DNA of 62,181 nt. Source: Proteobacteria bacterium UBA2133. GTDB lineage: Bacteria > Pseudomonadota > Gammaproteobacteria > Arenicellales > UBA868. Numbering within the stretch: the stretch's first letter is position 1; each line of letters begins with the position of its first letter. Shown here piece after piece: positions 26,017 to 35,135 of this stretch. The notes under the pieces were generated by a model that had not been told where the DNA came from, searched no databases, and saw only the letters and a program-made list of their open reading frames with translations. A program made the position numbers and the translations under genes. The DNA is taken from NCBI GenBank assembly GCA_002327725.1, contig DCXP01000024.1, positions 1-62,181 of the forward strand, in the 5' to 3' direction.

Positions 26017-26373
26017 TCAGAATGCATCGGCTATCCACCGCCAGGTATGGTCGGGCGGTTTACCGCTTACCGCGAATACGTCAAATCGGCAGTGGGCGCT
26101 CAGCCAGTCAGGATGTTGCTGCAGGAAAACCTCGGCTGCGAGTCGTAGCCGGGACTGTTTTCGCGTATCAACCGTCTCTTCAGGCCGGCCATAAGCAATG
26201 TTCGCGCGGTACCGGACTTCGACAAAAACTACTGTGGATTTCTCACGCAGCACAAGATCGATCTCACCCCGACGCGTTCGATAATTCCGGCACAGCAGAT
26301 GCAGCCCGGCCAGCTGCAGTTGATCCAGGGCAAAATCCTCCGACCAGTGGGTATTTGCAGCGGCTTTGTCCAT
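26017..26373 (-). CDS. yraN: YraN/UPF0102 endonuclease-like protein
   Basis: 118 residues, normal length for UPF0102. Motif NYRTRRGEIDLVLREKSTVVFVEVRYR matches the restriction-like core (GEIDLI...VFVEVK), although the final Lys is Arg. Role unknown, possibly in DNA repair or transformation. Follows lpoA by 19 bases in the conserved lpoA-yraN order. Confidence 0.93.
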   Translation of the reverse strand: MDKAAANTHWSEDFALDQLQLAGLHLLCRNYRTRRGEIDLVLREKSTVVFVEVRYRANIAYGRPEETVDTRKQSRLRLAAEVFLQQHPDWLSAHCRFDVFAVSGKPPDHTWRWIADAF

Positions 26374-26392
26374 ACGTGCCGATTGGGATGAT

Positions 26393-28333
26393 CTACCGGG
26401 AGATTACCGGTTCGAACATTTGCGGCGAGCCCTTATTGAAGGTTGCCCAATCCGGAAGCCGCTTTATCTGGCCATCGCCGCTGATGGAAAGCAGGCCGCT
26501 CGCGCCGGCATATTGCCAGTCCGGCTGATCCTGTCTTTTGCTGATATGGCAGGTCAGGCGGTATGCATCCATGCCCAGTGCGAAAAGCCGGCCGATAGCA
26601 GAGTGCTGGTAATCGGTAGCGGCTATTGAATCTGCCGGCGCTCTTTCAAAACGACCCGTCTGACGAACGAGCCAGGGCATGTCGGAAAACAGCACACCCT
26701 CAAGATCGAGGTCATTGACGACATCAGCCTTGCCGCTGAAGATGGTGTTCTGTGAGTAGACCGGTAATCTGCCCGCATGGTGAAAATCAATCTGGGGCTT
26801 GAGCAGCCGGGCTGTGGCCTGATCGGTAAAGAGAAAAATGACATCCAGGTCCTGACGGATTCTGGGCGGGGCAGTCACAGGCACCTGATCTGCCAGGATG
26901 CTCTGCAGGGCCTCTGCCCGCTGCTGGCTTTGCGTCAGTCCAAGCAGGCGTGAAAGTATTGCGGAATAGTCGCTTACCTGTGGATTCAACCCGGCCCTGC
27001 CGGCAATGATGCCGCCTCGTTCCTGCCATGCCGTCGCTGCAGTATCGGCCGCCGCTTTGTGTACCTTGGAGAGGCTGTAGAGGATCAGGGCATGTTGCAG
27101 GCCGCGCGATCGCGCATGGGTAACGAGTGACTGCGCTTCGACACGGCGCGAAAGATCCAGAATGAGCGCGTTTGGCCTCGATCTGGAGTCATCCGATCCC
27201 AGCAGTAGCGTCGGCACCAGCAGTTTTGACTCGGCTACCAGCTTGAACACCGCATCGCGTCCGAGAGGTCCAATCACAAGATCCGATCCCGCAGCAACTG
27301 CCTGACGGTAGATATTCCCAACCGCTTCGAGGTCTTCACCGAAATCGTAAAGTTCGATAATTGGCCTTGCGGACGGATTATCGGTTTCGTAAAGACTCAG
27401 GTATCCGTCATGAAATGCAGAGGCGGCCTTGCTGAAAGAGGACGTCATCGGCAGCAGCAGAGCAACCGTGGATGGCTCTGCCAAGGAGCAGGTCTCGGGT
27501 CGCAGGCGTCTCGCAATCGTGGTTGCGCGATGCGCGGGATATTCGGCGAGCCAGCCATCCAGTTCCTGTCGCAGCCCTTCGAGGTTCCAGCCTGTGCGGC
27601 CATAAAGCCGCGCAAGATCAATCCAGCCCGCATCCTCATAGACAATGTCAGGGTTTAGTCTAAGAAGATCGAGTTGGTCAGTTGAAAGCCGTGAAAGCCT
27701 GTCAAAAGCACTCTGTAATAAAGCATCAATGTGCTCCGGCGTGCTGTCTTCGAGGGAGAGATTCCTGATCAGCGCCAGCGCCTCGTGGTGTTTTTCCTGA
27801 GCGAATAGTGTTCGGAATTGAAGATCGTAGCGCAGCAGCCGCTGACCATTATCAAGTTCCGCATCTTCGGTATCGGCCAATAAACGCCATGCCGCTGATG
27901 GGTTTTCTCCAGCCAGGGTGAGCGCTGCGCTCAGCAATTTGTGCTGATCATTGACCCAGGATTCGGCGTTACGGGCTTGCGTTCTGGCGAGGATGATTTC
28001 GGCCTGCTCGTAGTGTCCGACCTGTAGAAAACGTTTGGCGGCAGCGAGAAAGAGCATTTCCGCCTGCGCATCTTTTGCATCCAGGGCGCGCTCTAGAAAA
28101 GTCCATGCGGAAGACTCTGGATGCGCCTCGGCGAGGTCCCTGTTTACGGGTGTTGCCGTCCCCTTGTTGGCGTCTTTGACAGTTTCTTTCGCCTGTGCTG
28201 CCGGAGCGGGTTTAAGGCTGTCTTGCCGGTCGACAGTATCCTTTGTCGCTGGCCCCAGGCAACCGGACACCAGACCCAAGACGAGCGCCACAGTCAGGGC
28301 GCGTAACAATCCCGCGGCGCAGTGCGAAGGCAT
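26393..28333 (-). CDS. lpoA: Penicillin-binding protein activator LpoA
   Basis: 646 residues. Signal peptide with lipobox (LVSGCLG, Cys near 25), then a TPR-like helical domain, and a C-terminal periplasmic-binding fold (VALLLPMTSSFSKAASAFHDG near 290, then SDLVIGPLGRDAVF). LpoA is an outer-membrane lipoprotein that stimulates PBP1A. It leads the minus-strand operon and is divergent from rsmI, as in E. coli. Confidence 0.92.
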   Translation of the reverse strand: MPSHCAAGLLRALTVALVLGLVSGCLGPATKDTVDRQDSLKPAPAAQAKETVKDANKGTATPVNRDLAEAHPESSAWTFLERALDAKDAQAEMLFLAAAKRFLQVGHYEQAEIILARTQARNAESWVNDQHKLLSAALTLAGENPSAAWRLLADTEDAELDNGQRLLRYDLQFRTLFAQEKHHEALALIRNLSLEDSTPEHIDALLQSAFDRLSRLSTDQLDLLRLNPDIVYEDAGWIDLARLYGRTGWNLEGLRQELDGWLAEYPAHRATTIARRLRPETCSLAEPSTVALLLPMTSSFSKAASAFHDGYLSLYETDNPSARPIIELYDFGEDLEAVGNIYRQAVAAGSDLVIGPLGRDAVFKLVAESKLLVPTLLLGSDDSRSRPNALILDLSRRVEAQSLVTHARSRGLQHALILYSLSKVHKAAADTAATAWQERGGIIAGRAGLNPQVSDYSAILSRLLGLTQSQQRAEALQSILADQVPVTAPPRIRQDLDVIFLFTDQATARLLKPQIDFHHAGRLPVYSQNTIFSGKADVVNDLDLEGVLFSDMPWLVRQTGRFERAPADSIAATDYQHSAIGRLFALGMDAYRLTCHISKRQDQPDWQYAGASGLLSISGDGQIKRLPDWATFNKGSPQMFEPVISR

Positions 28334-28416
28334 GGTTTCAGTATACCGGATAGACTTGATCTCCCCGCCTCCGTCACCCGGACCTCATCACCGGAGCAAA
28401 GGTCTGATCCACTATT

Positions 28417-29298
28417 GTGAGCAGAGAATCAACCCACGCCCTGCAGCCGGGCACCCTTTATGTGGTTGCAACGCCGATCGGTCATCTCGGGGATATTTCG
28501 GTCCGCGCCACCCAGGTACTCCATGATGTTGATGTCATCGCAGCGGAAGATACGCGTCACACCCGGGGCTTGCTCAATCATCTGGGTGTGGGCGCGCCGA
28601 GACTGTTGTCCCTGCACGAGCATAACGAGACACGCCAGTTACCGGGACTGGTCCGTCTGCTGCAATCCGGTGGCAGCGTGGCGCTTGTCAGCGATGCCGG
28701 GACGCCATTGATCAGTGACCCTGGCTACCGGCTGGTCAGCAAGGCAGGAGAACTGGACATTCCGGTGATCGCGGTTCCGGGTCCGAGCGCAGTCACGGCC
28801 GCGCTTTCCATATCAGGCCTGCCGACAGACCGCTTTGTCTTTGAAGGGTTTCTTCCGGCTCGTGCCGAGGCCCGCCGCACAAGACTACAGTCTCTTTCGT
28901 CGGAGTCACGTACGCTGGTATTTTTTGAATCTCCCAAACGGGTGCCCGATGCGCTCAGCGATATCGCCGACATTTTCGGTGAAGACCGCCTGGTCGCGCT
29001 TTGCCGGGAATTGACGAAACGATTTGAGTCGGTCCAGCGCGCACCGGCTGGAGAACTGTCCGCGCAGTTTCGCAATCTGTCGGAGAAAATCAAAGGAGAA
29101 ATCGTACTGGTCGTGAAAGGTACGGCGGCATTGCCGAGCGCAAGCGCAATTGATGAGGAACTCTTGATCGAACTCCTTGCCGATGCATTGCCGCCGCGCA
29201 GGGCCAGCGAGATCGCGGCACGACTCACCGGCGGGCGCAAGAATGATTTCTATAAAAGAATTCTTAAAACGACAGATGCTGGCAGCACGGGAAAATGA
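28417..29298 (+). CDS. rsmI: 16S rRNA (cytidine-1402 2'-O)-methyltransferase
   Basis: 293 residues starting at a GTG. The SAM-dependent methylase fold of this family is seen in LYVVATPIGHLGDISVRA, IAAEDTRHTRGLLNHLG, LVSDAGTPLISDPG and VPGPSAVTAALSISGLPTDRF. It modifies C1402 of 16S rRNA in the decoding centre. Divergent from lpoA; the RNase P RNA follows. Confidence 0.95.
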   Translation: MSRESTHALQPGTLYVVATPIGHLGDISVRATQVLHDVDVIAAEDTRHTRGLLNHLGVGAPRLLSLHEHNETRQLPGLVRLLQSGGSVALVSDAGTPLISDPGYRLVSKAGELDIPVIAVPGPSAVTAALSISGLPTDRFVFEGFLPARAEARRTRLQSLSSESRTLVFFESPKRVPDALSDIADIFGEDRLVALCRELTKRFESVQRAPAGELSAQFRNLSEKIKGEIVLVVKGTAALPSASAIDEELLIELLADALPPRRASEIAARLTGGRKNDFYKRILKTTDAGSTGK

Positions 29299-29340
29299 TG
29301 CGAACTTGCACAATGGTCAGCGTCGGTTTAAGTTGCTATC

Positions 29341-29726
29341 TGGAGTCGGCCGGGCAACCGCGGTCCTGAAGTCTGCTGCAGACCGCTCAAGGTTTGCGGC
29401 GGGGCAGGGCGGAGGAAAGTCCGGGCTCCACAGGGCAGGGTGCCAGATAACCTCTGGGCGGCGTGAGCCGACGGAAAGTGCCACAGAAAATATACCGCCC
29501 TCGATCTGCCTCACGGCAATCCAGGGTAAGGGTGAAAAGGTGCGGTAAGAGCGCACCGCGTTCCCGGTAACGGGGACGGCAGGGTAAACCCCACCTGGAG
29601 CAAGACCAAATAGGGGCCCTAAGGCGCGGCCCGCGTCGGGTCCGGGTAGGTCGCTTGAGGCGTGCGGTGACGTACGTCCCAGATGAATGGTTGTCCTAGA
29701 CAGAACCCGGCTTACAGGCCGACTCC
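29341..29726 (+). ncRNA. rnpB: RNase P RNA (M1 RNA), type A
   Basis: The 5' GGAGTCGGCC (29342-29351) pairs with GGCCGACTCC (29717-29726) to form P1. Core segments are close to E. coli rnpB: GGAGGAAAGTCCGGGCTCC, GGGCAGGGTGCCAG, GGTAAGGGTGAAA-like with GTGCGGTAAGAGCGCACCG, GGTAAACCCCACC, AATAGGGG, AGATGAATGG, and GACAGAACCCGGCTTA. Catalytic RNA of tRNA 5' maturation. The exact ends are inferred from P1. Confidence 0.97.
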
Positions 29727-29734
29727 TTTTTTTT
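29717..29734 (+). terminator. rnpB Rho-independent end
   Basis: The 3' strand of P1 (GGCCGACTCC) is followed at once by eight T residues (29727-29734). A further small stem CCTGA/TCAGG at 29843-29858 follows. Between 29735 and 29897 nothing else is recognised. Confidence 0.75.
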
Positions 29735-29897
29735 CGATAAATTAGTTCCTTAGGATATTTATCCAGAGATCACTTTAAGTTAGGCCTTGCTCAGGGTCGC
29801 TCTGGCCCCTGCCTGGATGTACCAATCTGCCTGTCTTTCTGTCCTGAGTGTGGTCAGGCCATTTCACAAAAACACTGTTTTTTCAGTCAATTGAGGG

Positions 29898-29927
29898 TTG
29901 ACAGGCTGATGTCTTGATACCTATAGT
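29898..29927 (+). promoter_or_regulatory. Pmra promoter for the dcw cluster
   Basis: TTGACA at 29898-29903 and TATAGT at 29922-29927 with an 18-base spacer match sigma-70 elements closely. Expected start is near 29934, giving a leader of about 290 bases before mraZ. Confidence 0.75.
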
Positions 29928-29935
29928 GTCGTTTA

Positions 29936-29951
29936 GTGGGTATTTGTGGGA
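29936..29951 (+). promoter_or_regulatory. Probable MraZ operator (TGGGN repeats)
   Basis: TGGGT and TGGGA occur at 29937-29941 and 29947-29951, spaced exactly 10 bases, just downstream of the promoter; a third TGGGT lies at 29979-29983. MraZ is known to repress its own cluster through TGGGN direct repeats with 5-base spacers. Confidence 0.65.
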
Positions 29952-29975
29952 AAAATAATATAAGAGGGCTGGAAA

Positions 29976-30140
29976 ATGTGGGTAAAAAAATCTCGTGAAC
30001 AGGTTTTTCCCCAGCAGCCGAAAGAAGAAGACCCGGACATTTTTTTGATGCCGTGGATGGCGGCTAATCCATCCCAATCCTCATCCTCCTTTGGTGATTA
30101 CCCGGCCCTTCACGGGGCCGGGGTTTCTTTGGAGACGTAA
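29976..30140 (+). CDS. Possible 54-residue leader ORF in the mraZ 5' UTR
   Basis: ATG at 29976, stop TAA at 30138-30140, with AAGAGGG at 29962-29968 at an ideal 7-base distance. The product is MWVKKSREQVFPQQPKEEDP..., then MPWMAANP and a Ser-rich stretch, ending VSLET. It has no known motif, membrane segment or signal peptide. The third TGGG box overlaps the start, and its 3' third contains a GC-rich hairpin. It may be a regulatory leader, a small protein, or chance. Too short to be caught by most gene callers. Confidence 0.4.
   Translation: MWVKKSREQVFPQQPKEEDPDIFLMPWMAANPSQSSSSFGDYPALHGAGVSLET
30101..30122 (+). terminator. Terminator-like hairpin in mraZ leader
   Basis: CCCGGCCC (30101-30108) and GGGCCGGG (30115-30122) form a perfect 8-bp stem with a 6-base loop, followed by GTTTCTTT. 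The T tract is short, so it could be an attenuator rather than a full terminator. It lies inside the leader ORF, about 105 bases before mraZ. Confidence 0.5.
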
Positions 30141-30227
30141 CCGGGGATTGTCTGAAGGTGCCCCAAGTCGCCAACAGCGGTGCGGCACCGAACAGTGAGT
30201 TAAAGACGGAGGAAGTCAGAGTCAGCG

Positions 30228-30686
30228 ATGTTTAGGGGTGCCAGCACCTTGAATCTCGACAGCAAAGGACGTTTTGCTGTGCCCACGATTCATCGCGAAC
30301 CGCTCGCCGAGCGCTGCGGGGGACGGCTCGTCCTGACGGTCAACAATACTCGAGAGCGCTGTCTCTGGCTTTACCCACAGGACGAATGGGAGCGTGTCGA
30401 ACAGAAGGTTGTGGAGCTGCCGAGCTTTGATCCCGCCGCGCAGGCGCTGAAACGTTTCCTGATTGGTTATGCGGCAGACTGTGAACTCGACAGTGCAAGC
30501 CGGGTTCGGATTCCCGCACCCCTTCGCGAGTTTGCGGCATTGGAAAAGCATATCGTACTCATCGGCCAGGGCAACAAGTTTGAACTCTGGGATGAGCCCC
30601 GCTGGAAAGCGAGATGTGACGAATGGCTTGCTGTGCAGACCGGCGAAGAACGTCTGCCTGTAGAGCTTGAATCCCTCTCACTATAG
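30228..30686 (+). CDS. mraZ: Transcriptional regulator / division protein MraZ
   Basis: 152 residues. Two AbrB/SpoVT-like half-domains each carry the DxxxR motif (DSKGR near residue 8, DSASR near 89). MraZ forms a ring and binds TGGGN repeats to repress the mra operon. GGAGGAAG lies 12 bases before the ATG, a slightly long gap. First gene of the dcw cluster. Confidence 0.96.
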   Translation: MFRGASTLNLDSKGRFAVPTIHREPLAERCGGRLVLTVNNTRERCLWLYPQDEWERVEQKVVELPSFDPAAQALKRFLIGYAADCELDSASRVRIPAPLREFAALEKHIVLIGQGNKFELWDEPRWKARCDEWLAVQTGEERLPVELESLSL

Positions 30687-30698
30687 GAAAACCACATC

Positions 30699-31643
30699 GT
30701 GCTGGCCGCAGCCCACACCCCCGTAATGACGGCAGAGGTGGTTAAGGCACTGGGCCCCAGTGCAGACAGCATTCTCGTCGATGCGACGTTCGGCCGCGGC
30801 GGCCACAGCCGCGCCCTTGTTGAATGTCTTGGGCCTAAAGGGCGGATATATGCGATGGATCGCGACCCGGAAGCCTGCGCGATTGCCCGCGACTGGGCAA
30901 AAGGGGAATCCCGGCTGACGGTGATCCAGGCGCCGTTCTCAAAACTCTCTGATGAACTTCTACGGGCGGGGGTCGCGGGCCGTGTTTCCGGCATTGTGCT
31001 TGATCTTGGTGTGTCTTCCCCGCAACTTGATGACCCCGAGCGGGGATTCAGTTTCATGCGCGATGGACCACTCGATATGAGAATGGATCCTGGCAGGGGC
31101 ATCCCGGTGCACGATTGGCTGGCGGATGTTTCGGAAGACGATCTCATCGGTGTATTACGGGGTTTGGGTGAAGAGCGTTATGCCCGACGTATCGCGCGCG
31201 CGGTCATCACCGCCCGCAGCGAGGCACCTCTGACCACCACCGCTAAGTTATCGTCGCTTGTCGATGACTGTGTACCCACTCGAGAGTCCGGCAAACATCC
31301 TGCCACCCGAACATTTCAGGCTCTGCGGATGTTCATTAATCAGGAACTTGCGGAACTCGATGCTGTGCTGCCACAGGCGCTTGAGATGCTGGAGCCGGGC
31401 GGCAGGCTGGTCATCATCAGTTTTCATTCTCTTGAAGACCGGCGCGTCAAGAAGTTCTTTCACGACGCGGCAAAAGGGGATCCGTTTCCGCCCGACCTTC
31501 CCGTTCGGGCGAACGAGATATCGCCCGCCATCCTGCGGCCCTCTAGACCGCAACGTCCGTCTCAAAGAGAAGTTGCTGACAACCCGCGTGCCCGAAGCGC
31601 AATCCTGCGTTGGGCAGAAAAATCCCGAAGTGGCGAAGCATGA
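30699..31643 (+). CDS. rsmH: 16S rRNA (cytosine-1402 N4)-methyltransferase
   Basis: 314 residues from a GTG at 30699 (an ATG at 30726 is the alternative). Features: HTPVMTAEVV, DATFGRGGHSRALVE (SAM site), LDLGVSSPQLDDPERGFS and ISFHSLEDRRVKKFF near the C terminus. It methylates the same 16S nucleotide as RsmI, also encoded in this window. Ends ATGA with ftsL. Confidence 0.97.
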   Translation: MLAAAHTPVMTAEVVKALGPSADSILVDATFGRGGHSRALVECLGPKGRIYAMDRDPEACAIARDWAKGESRLTVIQAPFSKLSDELLRAGVAGRVSGIVLDLGVSSPQLDDPERGFSFMRDGPLDMRMDPGRGIPVHDWLADVSEDDLIGVLRGLGEERYARRIARAVITARSEAPLTTTAKLSSLVDDCVPTRESGKHPATRTFQALRMFINQELAELDAVLPQALEMLEPGGRLVIISFHSLEDRRVKKFFHDAAKGDPFPPDLPVRANEISPAILRPSRPQRPSQREVADNPRARSAILRWAEKSRSGEA

Positions 31644-31909
31644 AGTGGATCGGTTTCCTGAGTGTGCTGGTGCTGGTATCTGCACTGTCAGTGGTCGTGG
31701 TGCGTCATCAGAACCGCCTCGAGTTTCTTGAGGTGCGCTCGGCCGAGAAACTGCGTGATCAGTTGAATGATGAATGGGGGCGGCTGCAGCTTGAGAAGGC
31801 GACCTGGGCCCGACATAACCTGGTGGAGCGCTCGGCCCGGGAGGAGCTCGGGATGGTGACGCCCGGACCCGCTGACATTGTGGTTGTACAACTCGGAGCA
31901 CCACAGTGA
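31640..31909 (+). CDS. ftsL: Cell division protein FtsL
   Basis: 89 residues from the ATG at 31640 which overlaps the rsmH stop. One N-terminal membrane helix (WIGFLSVLVLVSALSVVVV), then a coiled coil (FLEVRSAEKLRDQLNDEWG) and ARHNLVERSAREELGM. Bitopic inner-membrane divisome protein that pairs with FtsB and FtsQ. Its stop is overlapped by the ftsI GTG. Confidence 0.93.
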   Translation: MKWIGFLSVLVLVSALSVVVVRHQNRLEFLEVRSAEKLRDQLNDEWGRLQLEKATWARHNLVERSAREELGMVTPGPADIVVVQLGAPQ

Positions 31910-33642
31910 AAACGACAGCGAAGCGCCGAACAGTGAAGAGTTACTCACGCTTAAGGCAGGGGATTGTGCTTGGTGTGGTCGGCCTTGGCATGGCGGTGCT
32001 GGCGGGCCGTGCGTTCCAGGTTCAGATACTCGACAGTTCCCGGCTGCAGGCGGAAGGCGCTGCCCGCCAGCTGCGCAACATCGCCGTTAAGCCGGAAAGA
32101 GGCCGGATCGTTGACCGTAACGGGGATGTGCTCGCCGTCAGCACACCACTGGATGCCCTGTGGGCGCATCCGCGGACGCTCATGCAGGCGCCTGACGACT
32201 GGCCGCACCTCGCACAAGCGCTGGGCATGAACATCTCACAGATCGCAGGACTGCTGGATCGGTACCAGGACCGGGAATTTGTTTACCTGCGTCGGCATCT
32301 GCCACCGGCAGAAGCCGCACGGGTAGAGGCTCTGGGCATTCCCGGTGTCGGGTCCTTGCGCGAGTACGGCCGCTATTACCCGGCCGGGCCGATTACCAGT
32401 CACGTACTCGGGTTCACCGACGTCGATGATCGGGGCCAGGAAGGTATCGAGCGCGCCTTCGACAGTCATCTCGCCGGTGTCGAGGGCCGCAAGCGTGTCT
32501 TGCGCGATCGCAAGGGCAGGATCGTAGAAGATATCGAGAGCATCCGGCCGGTCTATCATGGCCGTGACCTGCAATTGAGTCTGGACCTTCGAATCCAGGT
32601 ATCCGCCCAGCATCATCTGGCGCAGACCGTGCGCGAAACCCGGGCCCTGGGCGCATCGGCAGTCATGCTCGATGTCAACACGGGAGAAGTACTGGCAATG
32701 ACCAATGTGCCGGATTTCAACCCGAATAACCGCTCGGGTATGTCGCCTGAGCATTTTCGCAACCGGTCTGTAACGGATGTGTTCGAGCCCGGTTCAACCA
32801 TTAAGCCGTTCACGATCTCGATGGCCCTTGCAAGCGGGCGTTTCTCACTGGAAACGCCGATCTCAACGAGCCCCGGAATTCATTATGTCGGGCGTGATCC
32901 CGTCAGGGATATCCATGATTACGGGGAATTGACCCTGGGCGGCGTACTGGTCAAATCCAGTAATGTCGGCACGGCCAAGATTGCCATGGAACTTGCGCCC
33001 GAAGAACTTTACGGAATCCTGGACAAAGTGGGTTTCGGCCAGACGACCGGTATTGAACTTCCCGGTGAAGCCGACGGCAGTCTGCTCAAGCGGGAACGTT
33101 GGCGCCCTATTGAGCACGCCACGCTGTCGTTCGGTTATGGACTTTCTTCAACCCAAGTCCAACTGGCTCGCGCATACGCGGTCCTGGCTTCAGGCGGTAT
33201 GCTTCGATCCGTCACGTTGAAGCGGCAGTCGGCGGCGGTGCCCGGAAAGCGGGTCCTGTCTGATCAGACCACCCGGCAGATCAACACCCTTCTTGAACAG
33301 GTCGTCAGTGCACAAGGTACGGCGAAGCGGGCGGCAGTTCCGGCATATCGTGTGGCCGGCAAGACGGGTACGGTGCACAAGGTCAGTCCCACCGGCGGCT
33401 ATGAAGCGGACCGCTATCAGGCACTATTTGTCGGTTTTGCCCCCGTGTCGGCACCCCGGTTTGTCCTGGCCGTGATGGTGGATGAACCCCGGGGCAAGTA
33501 TTTCGGCGGCGAAGTGGCAGCGCCGGTCTTTGCAAGGATCATGGCCGATGCACTTCGAATGCACGGCATCCGGCCCGATGCCGATATTAATTCCGGCGTT
33601 ACGGTCGTGGCCAGCATAACGCCGGGGGAAACCGGGGCATGA
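31906..33642 (+). CDS. ftsI: Peptidoglycan D,D-transpeptidase FtsI (PBP3)
   Basis: 578 residues from a GTG that overlaps the ftsL stop. N-terminal membrane helix (GIVLGVVGLGMAVLAGRAF), PBP dimerisation domain (PERGRIVDRNGDVLA), and a transpeptidase domain with catalytic STIK (S297-K300), SSN (351-353) and KTG (486-488). Crosslinks septal peptidoglycan with FtsW. Overlaps murE by ATGA. Confidence 0.97.
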   Translation: MKTTAKRRTVKSYSRLRQGIVLGVVGLGMAVLAGRAFQVQILDSSRLQAEGAARQLRNIAVKPERGRIVDRNGDVLAVSTPLDALWAHPRTLMQAPDDWPHLAQALGMNISQIAGLLDRYQDREFVYLRRHLPPAEAARVEALGIPGVGSLREYGRYYPAGPITSHVLGFTDVDDRGQEGIERAFDSHLAGVEGRKRVLRDRKGRIVEDIESIRPVYHGRDLQLSLDLRIQVSAQHHLAQTVRETRALGASAVMLDVNTGEVLAMTNVPDFNPNNRSGMSPEHFRNRSVTDVFEPGSTIKPFTISMALASGRFSLETPISTSPGIHYVGRDPVRDIHDYGELTLGGVLVKSSNVGTAKIAMELAPEELYGILDKVGFGQTTGIELPGEADGSLLKRERWRPIEHATLSFGYGLSSTQVQLARAYAVLASGGMLRSVTLKRQSAAVPGKRVLSDQTTRQINTLLEQVVSAQGTAKRAAVPAYRVAGKTGTVHKVSPTGGYEADRYQALFVGFAPVSAPRFVLAVMVDEPRGKYFGGEVAAPVFARIMADALRMHGIRPDADINSGVTVVASITPGETGA

Positions 33643-35135
33643 TCCTCGTTTCGGCACAGCCTGCACGCGAGCTTGGCGAGCTTCTTCAGGGAGTCGTCGC
33701 CCCGGATGCGTCTTCGGCCTCGGCGATGATCACCAACCTGACGCTCGATAGCCGCACGGTGTCGTCCGGAAGCCTGTTCTTCGGTCTTCCCGGAGAAAAA
33801 ACGGATGGCCGCCGCTATGTCGACCAGGCATTGTGCTCGGGCGCAGCGGCGGTTCTGGTCGAGGGTCGAGGGTGGGATGCGAAGCGCCCGATCGAACACT
33901 GTTATCCCATCGACGGCCTGCGTGAGCAGATCGGCCGGATTGCCAGCCGGTTTTTCGGATCCCCCTCACATGCCCTGTGTGTCGTTGGGGTGACCGGAAC
34001 CAATGGCAAAACGACCTGCGCATCACTGCTGGCCCAGGCTTTGACTCTGCTTGGGCGCAGAAGCGGTTTGATTGGCACCACGGGTTGGGGGTTGGACGGC
34101 GACATGCATCCAAGCGAGCTCACCACTCCGGATGCGCTGACGCTGCAGTCGCGGCTTGCAGAGCTGGTTGCGCAGGGTGCGGAGAGCGTCTGCCTTGAAG
34201 TGTCCTCGCACGCGATTGACCAGGGCCGGATTGAAGGCATTCATTTCAATTCTGCATTGTTCACCAACCTCAGCCGCGATCATCTTGACTATCACCACAC
34301 GATGGAAGGTTATGCAGAGACGAAATTGCTGCTGTTTCGCCGGCAGGAACTGGAAAGTGCCATCATCAATGTGACTGATCCTGTCGGACGCGCTTTCGCC
34401 AGGGAGGACCTGTCCGCAAGACTCTGGACTTATGGCGAGGATGACAGCGCTGATATTTTTCCAACGAAAATAGATATCGATACTGCCGGCACCGCACTGT
34501 GTCTTGCGAGCCCCATCGGTGAGATATCATTCACGTCTGCATTGCGCGGACATTTCAATGTCAGCAACCTGAGCGCTGTGGCGGCGATGCTGGTGGCGTA
34601 CGGATATTCCGCGGCAAAGATCAGCGAGGTAATGAGCCGGCTGGAACCCGTCCCCGGACGCATGCTGTTCTGCCGCGGCTCGGGTGGCGGCCGTCCCACG
34701 GTGGTCATCGACTATGCCCATTCCCCCGAAGCACTCTCGAAGTTACTGACGTCACTGCGCGCCTATACCGAAGGCGAGTTGTGGTGTGTGTTCGGGTGCG
34801 GCGGAGAGCGTGACCGCGGGAAGCGGGCGGCGATGGGGCGAGAGGCATCCCAACTCGCCGACCGGATCGTAATCACCAACGACAATCCCAGGAGTGAAGA
34901 CCCCGACGGGATTCTTTCCGATATCGCCGAAGGGATGAGTGTGCCGGCCGAGGCGCGCATCCCACAACGCGGTCTCGCGATCGCCTACGCGATAGCGCAC
35001 GCGTTGCCCCGGGATCTTGTGGTCGTGGCCGGAAAGGGTCATGAGACCCGTCAGATTGTTGGTGATCAGACCATACCGTTTAGTGATCAGGCTATTGCAG
35101 AGGAAATACTGAGGAAGATGCCATGTTCAACCTGA
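33639..35135 (+). CDS. murE: UDP-MurNAc-L-Ala-D-Glu:meso-DAP ligase
   Basis: 498 residues. ATP site GVTGTNGKTTCASL; substrate/carbamate and C-terminal domains follow. The DNPR motif at 415-418 specifies meso-diaminopimelate, so the peptidoglycan is of the Gram-negative type. Adds the third residue of the stem peptide in the cytoplasm. Overlaps murF by 13 bases. Confidence 0.97.
   Translation: MILVSAQPARELGELLQGVVAPDASSASAMITNLTLDSRTVSSGSLFFGLPGEKTDGRRYVDQALCSGAAAVLVEGRGWDAKRPIEHCYPIDGLREQIGRIASRFFGSPSHALCVVGVTGTNGKTTCASLLAQALTLLGRRSGLIGTTGWGLDGDMHPSELTTPDALTLQSRLAELVAQGAESVCLEVSSHAIDQGRIEGIHFNSALFTNLSRDHLDYHHTMEGYAETKLLLFRRQELESAIINVTDPVGRAFAREDLSARLWTYGEDDSADIFPTKIDIDTAGTALCLASPIGEISFTSALRGHFNVSNLSAVAAMLVAYGYSAAKISEVMSRLEPVPGRMLFCRGSGGGRPTVVIDYAHSPEALSKLLTSLRAYTEGELWCVFGCGGERDRGKRAAMGREASQLADRIVITNDNPRSEDPDGILSDIAEGMSVPAEARIPQRGLAIAYAIAHALPRDLVVVAGKGHETRQIVGDQTIPFSDQAIAEEILRKMPCST

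Noticed and set aside
30467..31147. 226-codon minus-strand frame opposite mraZ/rsmH
   Set aside because: Ser/Arg-rich shadow of two well-known genes.
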